From positions 53,360 to 117,359 of the forward strand of contig VTPC01003834.1 of NCBI GenBank assembly GCA_011009095.1: a DNA stretch of 64,000 nucleotides, in the 5' to 3' direction. The stretch comes from Ignelater luminosus (lineage: Eukaryota; Arthropoda; Insecta; Coleoptera; Elateridae). Of this stretch, positions 1-11,409 are shown one piece after another (the first letter of the stretch is position 1; each line of letters opens with the position of its first letter). A model generated the notes under the pieces. It had not been told where the DNA came from. It ran no database searches and saw nothing but the letters and a program-made list of their open reading frames with translations. Both the position numbers and the translations under genes were made by a program.

Positions 1-457
1 CTGGACAATACTACAGTGAGATATTAAACAGCTTCGACAAAAACTTGAAGGAGACACGGCCGCATTTGGCGAAGAAGAAGGTGCTGTTTCACCACGATAA
101 CGCACCAGCACATTCATCCGGAGTTGTCGCCGCCAAACTGCATGAATTGCGTTATGCATTGCTGCCGCACCCCCCGTATTCACCCGATCTGGCTCCCTGC
201 GACTTTTTCTTGTTTCCTAACATGAAGAAATGACTCGCGGGAAAAAAATTTACCTCAAACGAGGAAGTCATCGCCGAGATAGAGGCGTATTTTGGAGAGT
301 TCGACAAATCCTATTTTTTGGAGGGGTTAAAAAAAATGGCAGGAACGTTGGGAGAAGTGTATATTTCTAAAACGAGACTATGTTGAAAAATAAAAAAAAA
401 TTTTTGAAAAAAATTGTGTCTTCATTTCTAACACGGGTACTTATTGAACCGCCCTCG
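1..457 (+). mobile_element. mariner (irritans-like), 3' part, cut by window start
   Basis: This is the 3' third of a mariner DNA transposon. Reading from about position 45 the frame encodes the C-terminal catalytic part of a DD34D transposase: an HDNAPAH block, then PHPPYSPDLAPCDFF, with exactly 34 residues between the two aspartates. An in-frame TGA follows the FPNMKK stretch where irritans transposases usually read on, and an extra A in the A-run near 325-340 shifts the last 30 codons, so the copy is dead. The 3' inverted repeat ends TTATTGAACCGCCCTCG at 457 and is followed by TA (458-459), the usual mariner target duplication. The 5' part lies outside the window. The element abuts MULE/YqaJ coding sequence, so it probably inserted into it. 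Confidence 0.88.
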
Positions 458-460
458 TAA

Positions 461-2211
461 GACTTGCCGGACACCGATGGGATTCCAGTAATCAATGTCA
501 TTTTTGGTGGAGCATGTAGTAAACGCTTTTATAAAACTAACTAGAATGTCTTATCCGGAGTCGTTTGTATAGTAGGAACAGGCACGAAGAAGATCTTGTT
601 CCTAGGGGTTAAAAATAAGTATTGTTCGATGTGTCAAAGATATAAATCCTTAGGAAAACCTATTCCCAAACATAAGTGCTTTAAGAACTGGAACAGCACA
701 TCTACTTCAATGGAATCCTCTATAATTGTAGAAGCTTTCAAAAAGTCAATTGAAATCCATAGCCTAAAGTATGGAGAGATGATTGGAGACGGTGATGGTA
801 GCGTATATAGAAAGATTTGTGATGCGAAACAACACGAAGCAAACTTTCTTATTGAGAAGATAGAGTGTAGGAATCATATTCTGAGCAATTATTGTAATAA
901 AATTAAAGAACTAGCACGAAGCACAAAACTGCACATTGATGTGAGAACGTTTCTAAGAAACAATATTCTTAGATTTAGAACCGCTATAGTAAGCGCAGTA
1001 AAGCATTACATAGAAGAAGGTCTGCATGTAGAAGAGAAAAAAAACTTTTGAAAGAAGGTATACTCAATAGTCCCAAACATATACTAGGATAACATAATAA
1101 CTGTAAACATTACTTTTGTAAGGAACCGAAATCAAACCAAAAGAAGATGTTTACTGTTTTAGAAAACAGTAGTGTATATGAGGAGTTTTGTAAGCATTTT
1201 AATGCTATTATTAACAAATTGATAGGCGGTAAGCGGGGTTCGTATGAAAACAGATGTAATGCAGCCGTCATTAGTTTTAACAAAAAAAGATCTTTTTTGG
1301 AAGCAGCACTTTTCAAATTAGGGAAAGGGAAAATTGGAAAATACACCCAAAGATATTTTTTTTTGAGAAAAAAAAAGTGCAAAAGAAAAACTAACCAAAG
1401 ATCTTTTGCAACTGGTGGAGTCGATATGGATTAGGGTTGTGAGATTGATGAATATGAATTAGATAAAAGTAAAGAAGTAATATCAAAACTACAAGAAGAG
1501 TATATAAAGGAAGTGTCCAACATAGATATTATAAACATAGAAATTCTAACAAGATGGCAGAGAAGTAATCCAAACTGGTTTAGAGAAATATCAGGCAGAC
1601 TCACTGCCGGTTGCTTTAGCCAAGAATTTAGGATGAAACCATCTACCTCTACAGCAAACCTAGTTAAAAGTATACTGTATTCCAATCAAAATGTGAAATC
1701 TAAGTTATTAGAATACGGAGTGTTAAATAAAGACAATGCTATTTTGAAATTTCAACAGCAGAAAAATGTAACTGTTACAAATTTTGGTTTGTTTGTACAT
1801 CCCGACAGGAGATAATTAGCGGCTTCTCCTGATGATTTGATATCGAGTGATATTATAGTAGAGATTAAATGTTCGTATGCCGCACGGGAAATTACCGCAG
1901 TGGAAGCTGTAGAAAAGAAAACTATAGCATACTGTACAGTTTCTAAAGAAGATAATGGCGAAGTACAGATAACCTCAAGTCTAACCACAACTATTGTATC
2001 AAGTGCAGGGTCAATTGCAGATTACGAGAAAAAGATGGTGCTATTTTATTGTTTATACGCAAAAAGATATACAGTGGGAAATAATAGAAAGAGACAAGGT
2101 TTGAGTGCACAGTTAGAAAAGTTTTATTTTTCAGCTCTAATTCCAGAAATTGTTGATGCCAGAGTCAAAAGAAACATGCCAGTTCGTGATATAAAATGTT
2201 CTGATTTATAA
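461..2211 (+). pseudogene. decayed MULE-type transposase with C-terminal YqaJ nuclease domain
   Basis: A broken coding region of a DNA transposon. From 461 the frame gives a Mutator-like transposase domain: GGACSKRFYKTN, an in-frame TAG at 542-544 where such proteins usually have Tyr, then LSGVVCIVG, a Cys pair in NKYCSMC, and the MIGDGDGSVY motif near 778-810. A second block (1147-1434) has GGKRGSYENRCNAAV, typical of the same proteins. A third (1513-1960) is YqaJ-like: GRLTAGCFSQEFRMKPST, then GLFVHP, SPDDL and VEIKC, carrying the acidic and EIK nuclease residues. The stretch LEKFYFSALIPEIVD near 2110-2160 is the usual C-terminus. Several stops and frame changes separate the blocks. The family assignment is from motif recall; the terminal repeats were not found, the 5' one lying outside the window. 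Confidence 0.72.
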
Positions 2212-4155
2212 CATCTTCTAAAATACCTTTGATTTAAAGAAATCACCACCAAGAACTATTAGTAAAATTAGTCAAGCGTTAAATATAGTAGCCACAGTAA
2301 AATTAAGATTACATGAATAGTACGAAAACATCTATTATTTTAGGATACATCTGCATAAGTGGTAAATGGTAATGATAAATTCGAAATACATACAGTATAT
2401 TATCTTCCCAGAAAATCTTATAATGAAAGCTTTAGGAGTGTTACTGCAACTGTGGAGTGATAAAGGTGTTGATGTGAAATCTAAAAAATATAAAGAACTG
2501 TATAGCAATAGCGGTTTATCCGCCACGACTATTTTACTATATAAAATCTGTAGTGTAGGATATGAAAATAAGTTGAATGCATCGGTTTTTCTTTAGAAAG
2601 TGACAATTTCATTATTTTTAAGAAGTTTAAATTTTATGTCAGTCTTGGAATTAGTAACTTTACAAAGCTACTATAATAGTTGTATTGTACTGTCAATTGT
2701 GATTGCCAAGATGATAATGTTACATATTTTTTTTGGTAAAATATATTGAATTTCTTAAGAAATATAGTGTTTTAAATTTCCTTCTATGTATTTTCCAGCT
2801 TTTTATATGCAGGATGTTCAAGAACCTTCGGTATCAAGCTACACTATACAATACGCTAATAGTGATCGGATGGATCTAAGTTTCGACATATAAATAAGTC
2901 CTTCTCTGTAAAACAGGCTTATAATGAAAATGATATCAATTCTGTTTAAGTCAGAAATGGCATCAACCTTTTTATTTTAAACGGGATTTTTGAAATCTGC
3001 ATCCAGTTTAAAGATCAACAATGCAGGTTTTGCTCTGGGCTTCGACGCCGAATATATTCTTTTCAAAGTCACGACCCTACCTACAACGTTGTTAGTATTT
3101 ATTAAATTTTCCTTCTTGTAAAATAGCGATATCATTCCGATTAAACCGGAGAGATTATCAACTTCAACCGAAAGTTCCTGAAAAGTGCAGTAGACTTAAA
3201 ATTCTACGTCGCTGAACCCTAAATCGGTTGTAGGTCTCAAATATGTAAAAATATATTAATAACAAAATTGATGGCATCTCCGGTGTAACTAAAAGTGATT
3301 TACCTGATAGATGCCAACATTATCAGTAGAGACGTTATAGCTCGGAACGATAGTCATTGAAAATCCTGTACATAAGATAAATAGATTAGTAAAAGAGTAA
3401 GATTCTATTTTAATTAGAATTCAAAGCAAAGGCTTTGAAAGCAGATTTAAAAACATTTCTCTGTATGTTCAGTGTTCAATAACTGTTTCCTTACCATAAA
3501 ATATATTTTCAAGTTCACGAGACTGAATTGTATTCAATTTTCTTTCTCAAAATTGTACAAACCAAATTTAAACTAAACAAGAGCTTACATTTTAAAATGT
3601 TTTCAGAACACTAAAATCATAAATCCTTTAAATGCCTTGTTTATGAAAGCTTGAAAAACATGTGGCTGTAAGTACAATAAACTAGAAGTGAATAGAGACT
3701 TCCTTTAAAATTTTACTACCTGCTTTACAATAAGTATTTAGAGTCATACTTTTACTTTAAAAACTTTAAAACGGTCCTTAAAAGCTGTAAGAAGTAATCT
3801 TGGTTGCCTAAAATAATTATCTGTTAATTAAAATTTCAATTAATCTATTAATAATAAAGAAAGATTGCTATAATACATGTGAGGGAAACAAAGGAGCCTG
3901 CATTACAGTAAAAATAAAATCTAATTTTCTGCACTAGTTTCCTTATAGCGTCGAAAAAATTAAAATTGCTAGTTATTTTAATTAAAAATCAGTTATTATA
4001 GCGAGAAGAAAAATTCTCTAATACCTCTCTTCCTTTAACACACATCTGGAATATAAGATAGTGAGACATACTTTAACACTTCTCATTTGAGTACAATCTA
4101 GAAAAAAAGTGTACTATTAGGTATTAAGAAGTTTTCAGGGCACTGAAAAGGAACC
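2212..4155. other. no gene recognised; AT-rich
   Basis: I see no coding stretch, RNA gene or clear repeat here. The start may hold the 3' untranslated tail of the MULE/YqaJ element, whose inverted repeat I could not find. The reading frame at 2366-2596 is short and resembles nothing I know. Confidence 0.5.
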
Positions 4156-5472
4156 TTAATAACCGATTCGCATCTTTTAGCATAAAATTCACGTTTCCCT
4201 AGCTTATTCGAAAAGCAGGCATATCAAGCTTGAACTAGAAATTTGATTAGTTTCGTTTTCATAACGGGCTTTTTTTAGATATCATGCTTGCTCTCCTAGC
4301 CATAAGTTTAACTTGCCCTGCTGCAAGATGGGTTACTGTTCGGAAAAATTACAGCACTTAGATGCTTAATTGTAGAAAATACATATTTTGGGAAATACTT
4401 TTCTCCAGGAAATCTTTTAAAATAACGTATTTTTAGCATCATTCTTAATATTAAAAGTTGATATGTTACTAAATAGCACATTATTCTACTGTTTCGTGGT
4501 TCAGTTTCTATATTCTTTATCTCACTGCAGACGAAAGCCTCATTGCTTTTTAAAAAAAGAAGAAGCAAGACGTCTTCGCCTTACAGTGTAAATCCACACA
4601 CTAGCATTGGAAGCTTCGTATACTAACCTAGTTTCATTGAAATTAAAACTTCTGTTGGTCAGAACACCACAGTGTCATCTCGAACTAAAGTTTCCCTTAG
4701 TCGCTTTCTAAGCAGCTTGCAGTCAATTTTTCCGTTTTTGCATACTTTCTGATAATTTGGATAACGGAATACTGAATATACTTTACTTTGGTTGCTATTT
4801 AACAACTAGAAACACCGTTTTTATGATGAAAAATAATTTCCCATCATATTTGATTGAATAACTCTGTTTGTTTCTTCCGGGACATTATTTTGTAACTTTT
4901 GACGAAATGAATATACAGGGTGTCCCTAAAAGGTCTGGAAGCGTTTTTATTTGCTGCATTAAATTTACGTGTCATAATAACATGGGTTTTATTTTATTAA
5001 TTGTTTTGAATTCCGCTAACCATTTACTGTATGCCAGAAAGCAAAATTTTTTTCTCTAAACTATTGGCAGTTATTAGATTCAAGTAAGAGACAAAGAATG
5101 CCCAAATAAGAATGCCCATTGGTGGAAGAAGTTTTAGAAGTATTGATCAAACCGTTAAAACAATCTGAGTCTTTTTGCCTGTAGATGATCGACCTTTAAC
5201 CACTTACGAAACACCCACAAGCAAAAAAACTGATGCCAGGAAATTCCTTTTTCCAGTACACATTCACATCCCAAATTTAATTCCAATTGCTAAAAGTATT
5301 CTTTTGTTATTTAGAAAAATAGAAATATTTTTAAGATCTTTGACGTCCGGTAGCGTTTGCACGCATCAGCTTTAGATAGAGGTAAGTTTGGTTTAATCAT
5401 CTTATTTTCTCTGAGGAATATGTGGTAAGGCGTTGTACAGACCTTTTAGGGACACCCCGCATGTGTACAATC
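4156..5472. repeat. 1.3-kb composite repeat, copy 1 (Tc1 relic plus MITE)
   Basis: This block recurs at 31495-32792 with high similarity and the same left edge (TTAATAACC) and right edge (CATGTGTACAATC). The left 760 bases are antisense to a decayed Tc1-like transposase: the other copy keeps about 90 extra bases that read PAQLSDLRPIENLW on the minus strand, matching the Tc1 WPAQSPDLNPIENLW signature, and here that stretch is missing. The right part is a MITE-like unit (4916-5459). Both parts were copied together, so the MITE was already in place when the block spread. Confidence 0.7.
4916..5459. mobile_element. MITE-like inverted-repeat element, family B, copy 1
   Basis: The left end reads CAGGGTGTCCCTAAAAGGTC and the right end is its reverse complement with small changes (AGACCTTTTAGGGACACC then CCG). 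TA precedes the left end; the right flank is CA, so the presumed TA duplication has decayed on one side. There is no transposase frame inside. Length is about 544 bases. A TA target and CAGGG ends fit a non-autonomous Tc1/mariner-type element. Confidence 0.65.
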
Positions 5473-6050
5473 TCATCGAGATTTGTGATAGTGATTAGCT
5501 CTAAGTAGACTTTAATGACACAACTACTTTCGCATTATTTAACCGATAAAAAACCTTTTTTGTCGTTTTCTTAATGGAATTTTAAAATTATAATGAGGAG
5601 ATACATTGCTAGTATAATAATAACTATCAGATAATCAAAGATAATGAGAGAAATAATAATGCAACAAATGTGAATTACGAAAGACATTACTGCCCTGAAG
5701 CGATGCAGGGCTTTTTCACGTCACTGTATAATAACGTATTGACATTTATTGTACTAGTACTACTTCTAAAGTAGTGCTACTTGTTCTGCAATTAGCACTT
5801 AATACAAAAAGGTTAGGTATCTATACCACTATAACTATTTCCAATTACCTTATCTACTTGGTTTTATGTCCTTTAAGTTAAGTTTATTATGCTGCGAATC
5901 ATTTGGGAGCTTTTGATGGCGTGTCCTCCAGTTCTTGAATATTATTAAACTCTGATTCCAGAAAGATAATAAGTAGAAGTATCTTGCATATAAGGCAAAA
6001 TGGGCATTTGCACTTCCTATCTCCGATGGAATAGAAAATTTGCCATTATA
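5473..6050. other. no gene recognised
   Basis: AT-rich spacer between the composite repeat and the next MITE-like element. Nothing coding or structured stood out. Confidence 0.45.
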
Positions 6051-6735
6051 CATGGTCGCTAAAAAGTATGGAAACACGCTACCTCCGCAGAAACGGTAAG
6101 AGATAGACAAATGAAATTTTGGAGAGCTTAAAGTAGGTATTTTTTGTGATGTCTTGCAAAGATAATTTAAAACAAATTTTCAATTGTTTTTTCGTACGGC
6201 CGCCATATTGGATTTTTTTAAACGAAACACCCTGTATATGACCCCATATTTGGATAGGGATTTGTAAGACACGTTCAATAATATAAGGGTTGCTATACTT
6301 ATCTTGAAAGATTTTGAAGATAATCGCTGTTCTTTTGTCAGGGGTTTCCTTATTAAAAAGTGTGGAAACACGCTGCTCCTGCAAAAACGGTAAGAGACAG
6401 ACAAATAAAATTTGGGGATCTTAAAGTAGGCACTGTTTGCCATGTCTTGCAAAGAGAGTTAAGGTCAAATCTTCAATTGTTTCTTTGTACGGCCGCCATC
6501 TTGAATTTCTTTAAATGGATCACCCTGTATATGACCCCATATCTCGAAAAGAATTTTAAAAGCGAATTCAATAATATAAGGGTTGCTATACTTATTTTGA
6601 GAGTATTTTGTTTTGGAGACAATCGCTATTCTTTTGTCAAGGATTTCACTATTAATTTTTATCAAACTCGAGTTACCCGTGAAACAGCAGAGGCAATGGA
6701 ACTAAAAAAACGATGTGCAATTATTTATGAGTCTA
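6051..6735 (+). mobile_element. family A palindromic MITE, partial copy (two direct units)
   Basis: Starts after TA with CATGGTCGCTAAAAAGTATG, one base from the family end CAGGGTCGCTAAAAAGTATG seen at 22252 and 51165. It holds two direct units of about 310 bases (6051-6354 and 6355-6735), each opening with a GTGTGGAAACACGCT or AGTATGGAAACACGCT block. The inverted half found in the other two copies is missing, so this copy is truncated on the right. The second unit has an open frame (6360-6764) whose translation is shared with units of the other copies. Confidence 0.7.
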
Positions 6736-7442
6736 ATGCGACGATAGGGACTGCAAATTTCTAGAAATTTCGAAAAATAGAATAAAGAATCTGAGATGAA
6801 TTCTACATTTAATATATTCGGTCTCTATTCTTTTACAACAGAGAAAACGAGATGGAATAAAATTTGCTGCTTGCAAACGAATCCAAAAGTCAACATTCTG
6901 TTAACCGGAGAACTTTATTTTTACAGGTGGCTGGTATTTTAATTTTATAAACAATATAATCTCATTTTCCACAATAGGAACGAACGGAATCTGCACACGA
7001 GATTAAAACGAATATTTAAAGGAATATAATAGTATAAGGACTGGCAACAAAAGTTTTGCAAAATGAAATCAGTATGTAAAAATTAAAACAAAGTATTGAA
7101 AAATAATTTCTTTACAATTTTTAGGTAAAATGTCTCCTAAACAAGTAATTGTCAAGAATTTTATATTAATTTTTAGGTTGTCAGCCGTAAACACGGATGT
7201 GCCTTTGGATGTTCTTTATTAAATTTCGGACAGTGTCATTTGTTATATTTTTACTGACTTTTCTCCACAGAATCTTCATTTCGTCTACTGTCAAAGTTGG
7301 TTTCTGCATTTTCTGCAGTTTTCGTTTTATAATGAGCGCTTAGGACTTCTCAGAATACCTTAAGTAGAGTGTTCTCAGTTAGTCAAGTATTTTAATTTAC
7401 ATTTAGTAGATGAAAAAAATTTTTTAAGTTGATTATTACATA
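6736..7442. other. spacer with a possible minus-strand transposase relic at 7190-7335
   Basis: Mostly unassigned. On the minus strand about 45 codons run open between 7335 and 7190 (TLTVDEMKILWRKVSKNI and on). The pattern of a Trp followed by a helical run loosely recalls the C-terminal tail of Tc1/mariner-type transposases, but no catalytic motif is present, so this is only a suggestion. Confidence 0.25.
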
Positions 7443-8157
7443 ACCGGGCAAGGCGGGCCCATTGGACCCTCCTTATATTTCTATTAATTATAAACAAATT
7501 TCTGTTTATTATATTTATCTTTTTTTGTTCTAAGTTTCAAATGAAAGTATTAGTGATAATCATGGTGGTTTATGCTTTTATGAATATTGTAGAATGCAAA
7601 ATTATGAATTCGACTGAGTTGATAGTTTTTAGATGTCAAGGTACTGAAATACGAAAATAAACTGTCACCTTATAAAAAATTGCAAATGTTGAGAGTTTTT
7701 AAAATAATTTTGAAAAGGTCTTTTGTATGTCTGGTAGTATCAAGTAAAAATGCAAGGCTAATTGCTTTTTATTGTGCCTCTACTGCCCTTTTAGGTAAAT
7801 TATGTTATATTCTTGGGTTTTAAAAGTTTTACAGTATTATGTCGAATAAAAGAAGACATGAATTTATCAAAAAATCACGTACAAGTTATAAAATATATGA
7901 CTTTGTACAAAAATTATACAAAAATGAAGAATACCTAAAACAAAAATATGGTTTTTAAGTTTCTGATGCTTTTCTAGGTAAATTAGGTTATACGATATTG
8001 CAGAATTATATCGAACCAGGGAAGACATTTACTTCTAGTCATCTTAAATAATAATTATTTTTATCTTATTTAATTACGCATGTATGCAATACTAACAAAA
8101 AGTACCACACAAACTTGACAATGCAAAGGCGGGTCCACTGGACCCACCTTGCCCGGT
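7443..8157. mobile_element. 0.7-kb element with about 32-bp inverted ends (ACCGGGCAAGG)
   Basis: The left end reads ACCGGGCAAGGCGGGCCCAT and the right end, reverse complemented, ACCGGGCAAGGTGGGTCCAG. These GC-rich ends stand out from the AT-rich surroundings and stay alike for about 32 bases. There is no transposase frame. Inside, a block starting AGGTAAATTA(T/G)GTTATA occurs twice (about 7792 and 7976), a degenerate direct duplication. Flanks read CATA and AACG, so the target duplication is unclear and I do not assign a superfamily. Confidence 0.6.
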
Positions 8158-8573
8158 AACGTAATTAAAATACGTTGCCCAGATAAGGGTTAATAAATTA
8201 GGTGATAAAGGTAACAACAAACATTAAAGTAGAGGGTAGAAACAATTTATCTAGGGATGAAATAGGCCATAACTATACTTTTATGGGTTTAGTTACTGTT
8301 TAAATTATCATTATCCCTTTGCACGTTTTTCAAATTTTGTTTCCAAATACGACTTCATTGACTCAATGTGTCTTTAACTTTAGTGATTAGATTAATAATC
8401 TTTGGAAAACAAACTTCTCCTTCTAGAACAAGTATTTGGTATTTTGGAACTGTTGAATGAAATAATTAGATTTAAAATAATAGCGGGTACAAATACCTCT
8501 ACACTGACCCATGACGAATATAACGGTTTTTTCTATTTCCTATTTAAGACTGAATAACAACGAACAAGAAATC

Positions 8574-8816
8574 ATGGAAAACGAAGAAGCGGAAGAACAA
8601 CTAAAGGTTATACCAGAAACCTTAAGCTATCCCCTTTCTATCATTGAAGCTCTAGGACTGTACTCTGCAGGAAAGTCGAAACTGGTAGCATTTTTGGCTA
8701 AGATCTACGCATTTGTCTCCGCATTTTTTATGGTCATTGCTCTGATACAGTTTATAGGCATACAGGATATAATTGAATTTGCTAATAATATGTCAGCACT
8801 TAGCTCATTTACGCAG
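8574..8816 (+). CDS. odorant receptor copy 1, exon 1
   Basis: Encodes 81 residues, MENEEAEEQLKV to SALSSFTQ, ending in phase 0 at a GTAAGT donor. It holds the cytoplasmic N-terminus and the first membrane segment (about residues 44-64). The ATG at 8574 is preferred over an in-frame ATG at 8511 because the frame between them is not kept in copy 2. Open, with no lesion here. Confidence 0.82.
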
Positions 8817-9802
8817 GTAAGTACAAACCTATATTTACTGCAAATAATTGACTTTTGCAGTGTTCTTTACTTGCACTTAACTACTTTTTTCGTTTTTAAA
8901 ATTGTTAACAAATAAACGTAATCGCCCATTACTAACTGAACATTTAATTGCTTAAATATCGTTTTTCGTTGACCTTATTAGAAAGTTTACGATTGTATCT
9001 GAGCGGGATTAATTTCTCCTCCCTGTTGTTCAATCTTTATTTGAGTTTTTTCTTGTATACATTTTGGATACCATGGATACCTTTATTTAGATTTTTGATA
9101 AATTTTTTAAGTTCGAAGAAAAAATCATACTTGAAACTCGGAAAGAAATTGTCTTTTTTCTTCCTCGCATGCTTTATTTTCCTCTCCTTCGGATCGTGAA
9201 ATAAATGACACACGCGAGAAAGAAAGTATCACTTTCTGCCCTTGTAACACAAATAACTACCATTACACAAACATTGACGAACAAAATTTAACAGCTATAT
9301 ACAACAACATTATTATTTTGTGCTTTGAGTGTCTGCTATTCAAGTTAACATTATTCTTTATAAAAATAAATAAGTTGATCGATAACTTAGTAAGGGTTGT
9401 CAATCGAACATGGTCCAAGTATGAAATGAAGTATTAGATAAAGAAAAACTTTTATGCAATAAAAAAGTAGAATTGCAGCAATTCAAACAAGGGAAAATAT
9501 ATGTAGCAGAGTTAGAATTCATTTCAAAAAGACATTTATAAAGTTTTGCGCCATCTGCTGTTTGCATTAGAATTAATAGAATTTCCATAACTCATTTTCA
9601 TATGCTTGCTTTAAGTACAAGTTGATTACATGAGAAGGACTTTTAAGGCGGATTAGTTAGATTTTTTGTAAAGAAACATTATGATCTGATCATTGATTTA
9701 AATAAGATACAATAAGAATAATGTTAATTTACACAACTTCTGCGGGATAATGAGGCAACGTCGCATCGGTAGATTATTAAATTTCAGTGTGTGTGATGGT
9801 CA

Positions 9803-10746
9803 CACCCAAATTTTCCGCATAAAACTTCCTGTATTCCAACTGCATAATTCCTTTCGTATATAAAACTCCTCGCAAAGGAAATCCCTCGCAAGGTAAAGTT
9901 CTTGCATGGAAAAGTACTCGCAATGGAAATACCCTCTCACGATTATACGTCGTAATTAGTCATAAAGCAAGTAATAAATTTGTAAACGAGAGTTGTTTAC
10001 AGTAAACTACTATTTTTGATAAAGGCAACAAAATTATAAATAATATTTATTTAAAAAGATTAAAGGATGTAAAAATATAAGTAAGAATAGTTCAAAAACT
10101 ATTTCTAACTTAACCTAACCTAAATACTGGTCAATAATTAGTTAATAATAATAGGTATAGTTTATGATAATTAAAAGCGTAGTATGAAAAAAAATAAATG
10201 CGTTGACGAATGACGAATTGAGAATATTTAGAATTCTTTCTATTTATTTGTTAAAAATGTCAATTTCAGCAAACAGCTAAAGACTTTTCTTTCTCTTTAA
10301 ATTTGCTAATATTAATATTATTGTAGCAACATCAGCTCCAGTACAATATAGATTGATATCGTTTATATCCATTTTTATGGTTTCAGGTGTTCCAATAACC
10401 CGAATAACAACTTACGAAATTTTTTGGATTAGAACTGCTAACAACTGTAAACACACTGTACCCGCGAAATTCAAACATTAAACGTCATTCTGGTAATGAC
10501 AACGTGAGAAAACGAAGGCGCACCAACAGAAATTGACTCGTTTTTGAAATTAAATCTATAACCGTGTTATGCAGGATACAGTTTTCACGTTAATTTTGTA
10601 GCAAGTTTCTTGTGGTAAAATTTACATTAACTTTTAATACATACTTTTCCATGCAACGACTTTTTTGTGCGAGGACTTTACCTTGCGAGGGGTTTCCTGT
10701 GCGAGGAGTTTTACATGCGAGGGGAATTATGCGAGGTGTTTGGGTG
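9803..10746. mobile_element. foldback-type element with short tandem units, copy 1 (intron 1)
   Basis: The two ends (about 9803-9955 and 10640-10746) are inverted copies of each other. Each arm is built from degenerate units of about 15-16 bases around TGCGAGG(G/A)GTTT or its complement, such as TCCTGTGCGAGGAGTTTTAC. The middle is AT-rich and has no frame. The same structure is at 52888-53656 in copy 2, so it predates the duplication. Arms made of tandem repeats are typical of foldback (FB-like) elements. Confidence 0.6.
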
Positions 10747-10811
10747 CTACGATTTAATTACAATACCAATTTTGGGAAAAACTAATTAACACGTTTAATA
10801 GTATATAAATA

Positions 10812-11407
10812 CAGGGTGCTCCGTAAATGCCAATAAAGCTTTACGTAGTAGCCTTTCTCAACCTCTTAAGATGCAAAAATTAAAAAGACAAATGTTCCAA
10901 CGTACTTGGATTTGTCACACGAACCAAAAAAAAATTTAAACTTGGCAACGCTGATGCAGGCAAATACAGAATTATTCGAATACAGGAACCAAAGTATCGC
11001 AAGAAATCAGAGATTTATCAATTTTATTCCAGTGAAAATGGATCATAAAATTGTCAAAACTTGAAAGAATTGCTGGCAACTAATGTCATCGGATTTATCA
11101 GTACATCCAAGACTTTTTTTTTGTAAGAATTCAAATTTTAACGGCATCTTCAGAAACAGACATCTAACAGTTCTGTGCTTTATTAGGGGTAATTGTTGTT
11201 TCAACAGATTCGTTTGTTGAATTGGTAATGGCTTCATTTGTATTCGATTCTTTGGTTTATATTTATTTAGTGTTAAAGAAGTTAACTTCAGACCACTTGT
11301 ACAAGAAAACTAAGCTGAGGAGAAATTTTCTTTTTGCAGATTTGCAATAAGCATTCATAGTAAAAGATGTTTACCTCAAGCTTTATTGGCATTTACGGAA
11401 CACCCTG
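10812..11407. mobile_element. MITE family C, copy 1 (intron 1)
   Basis: Left end CAGGGTGCTCCGTAAATGCC continuing AATAAAGCTT; the right end is its inverse (AAGCTTTATTGGCATTTACG then GAACACCCTG). Flanked by TA on both sides (10810-10811 and 11408-11409). About 596 bases with no transposase frame. The matching copy at 53725-54340 sits at the same place in the other receptor, so insertion predates the duplication. Confidence 0.75.
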
Positions 11408-11409
11408 TA

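Noticed and set aside
8948-9199. Hydrophobic frame after receptor exon 1
   Set aside because: Looks membrane-like because it is T-rich. Exon 1 joins exon 2 at 12906 directly in phase, and the frame is not kept in copy 2.
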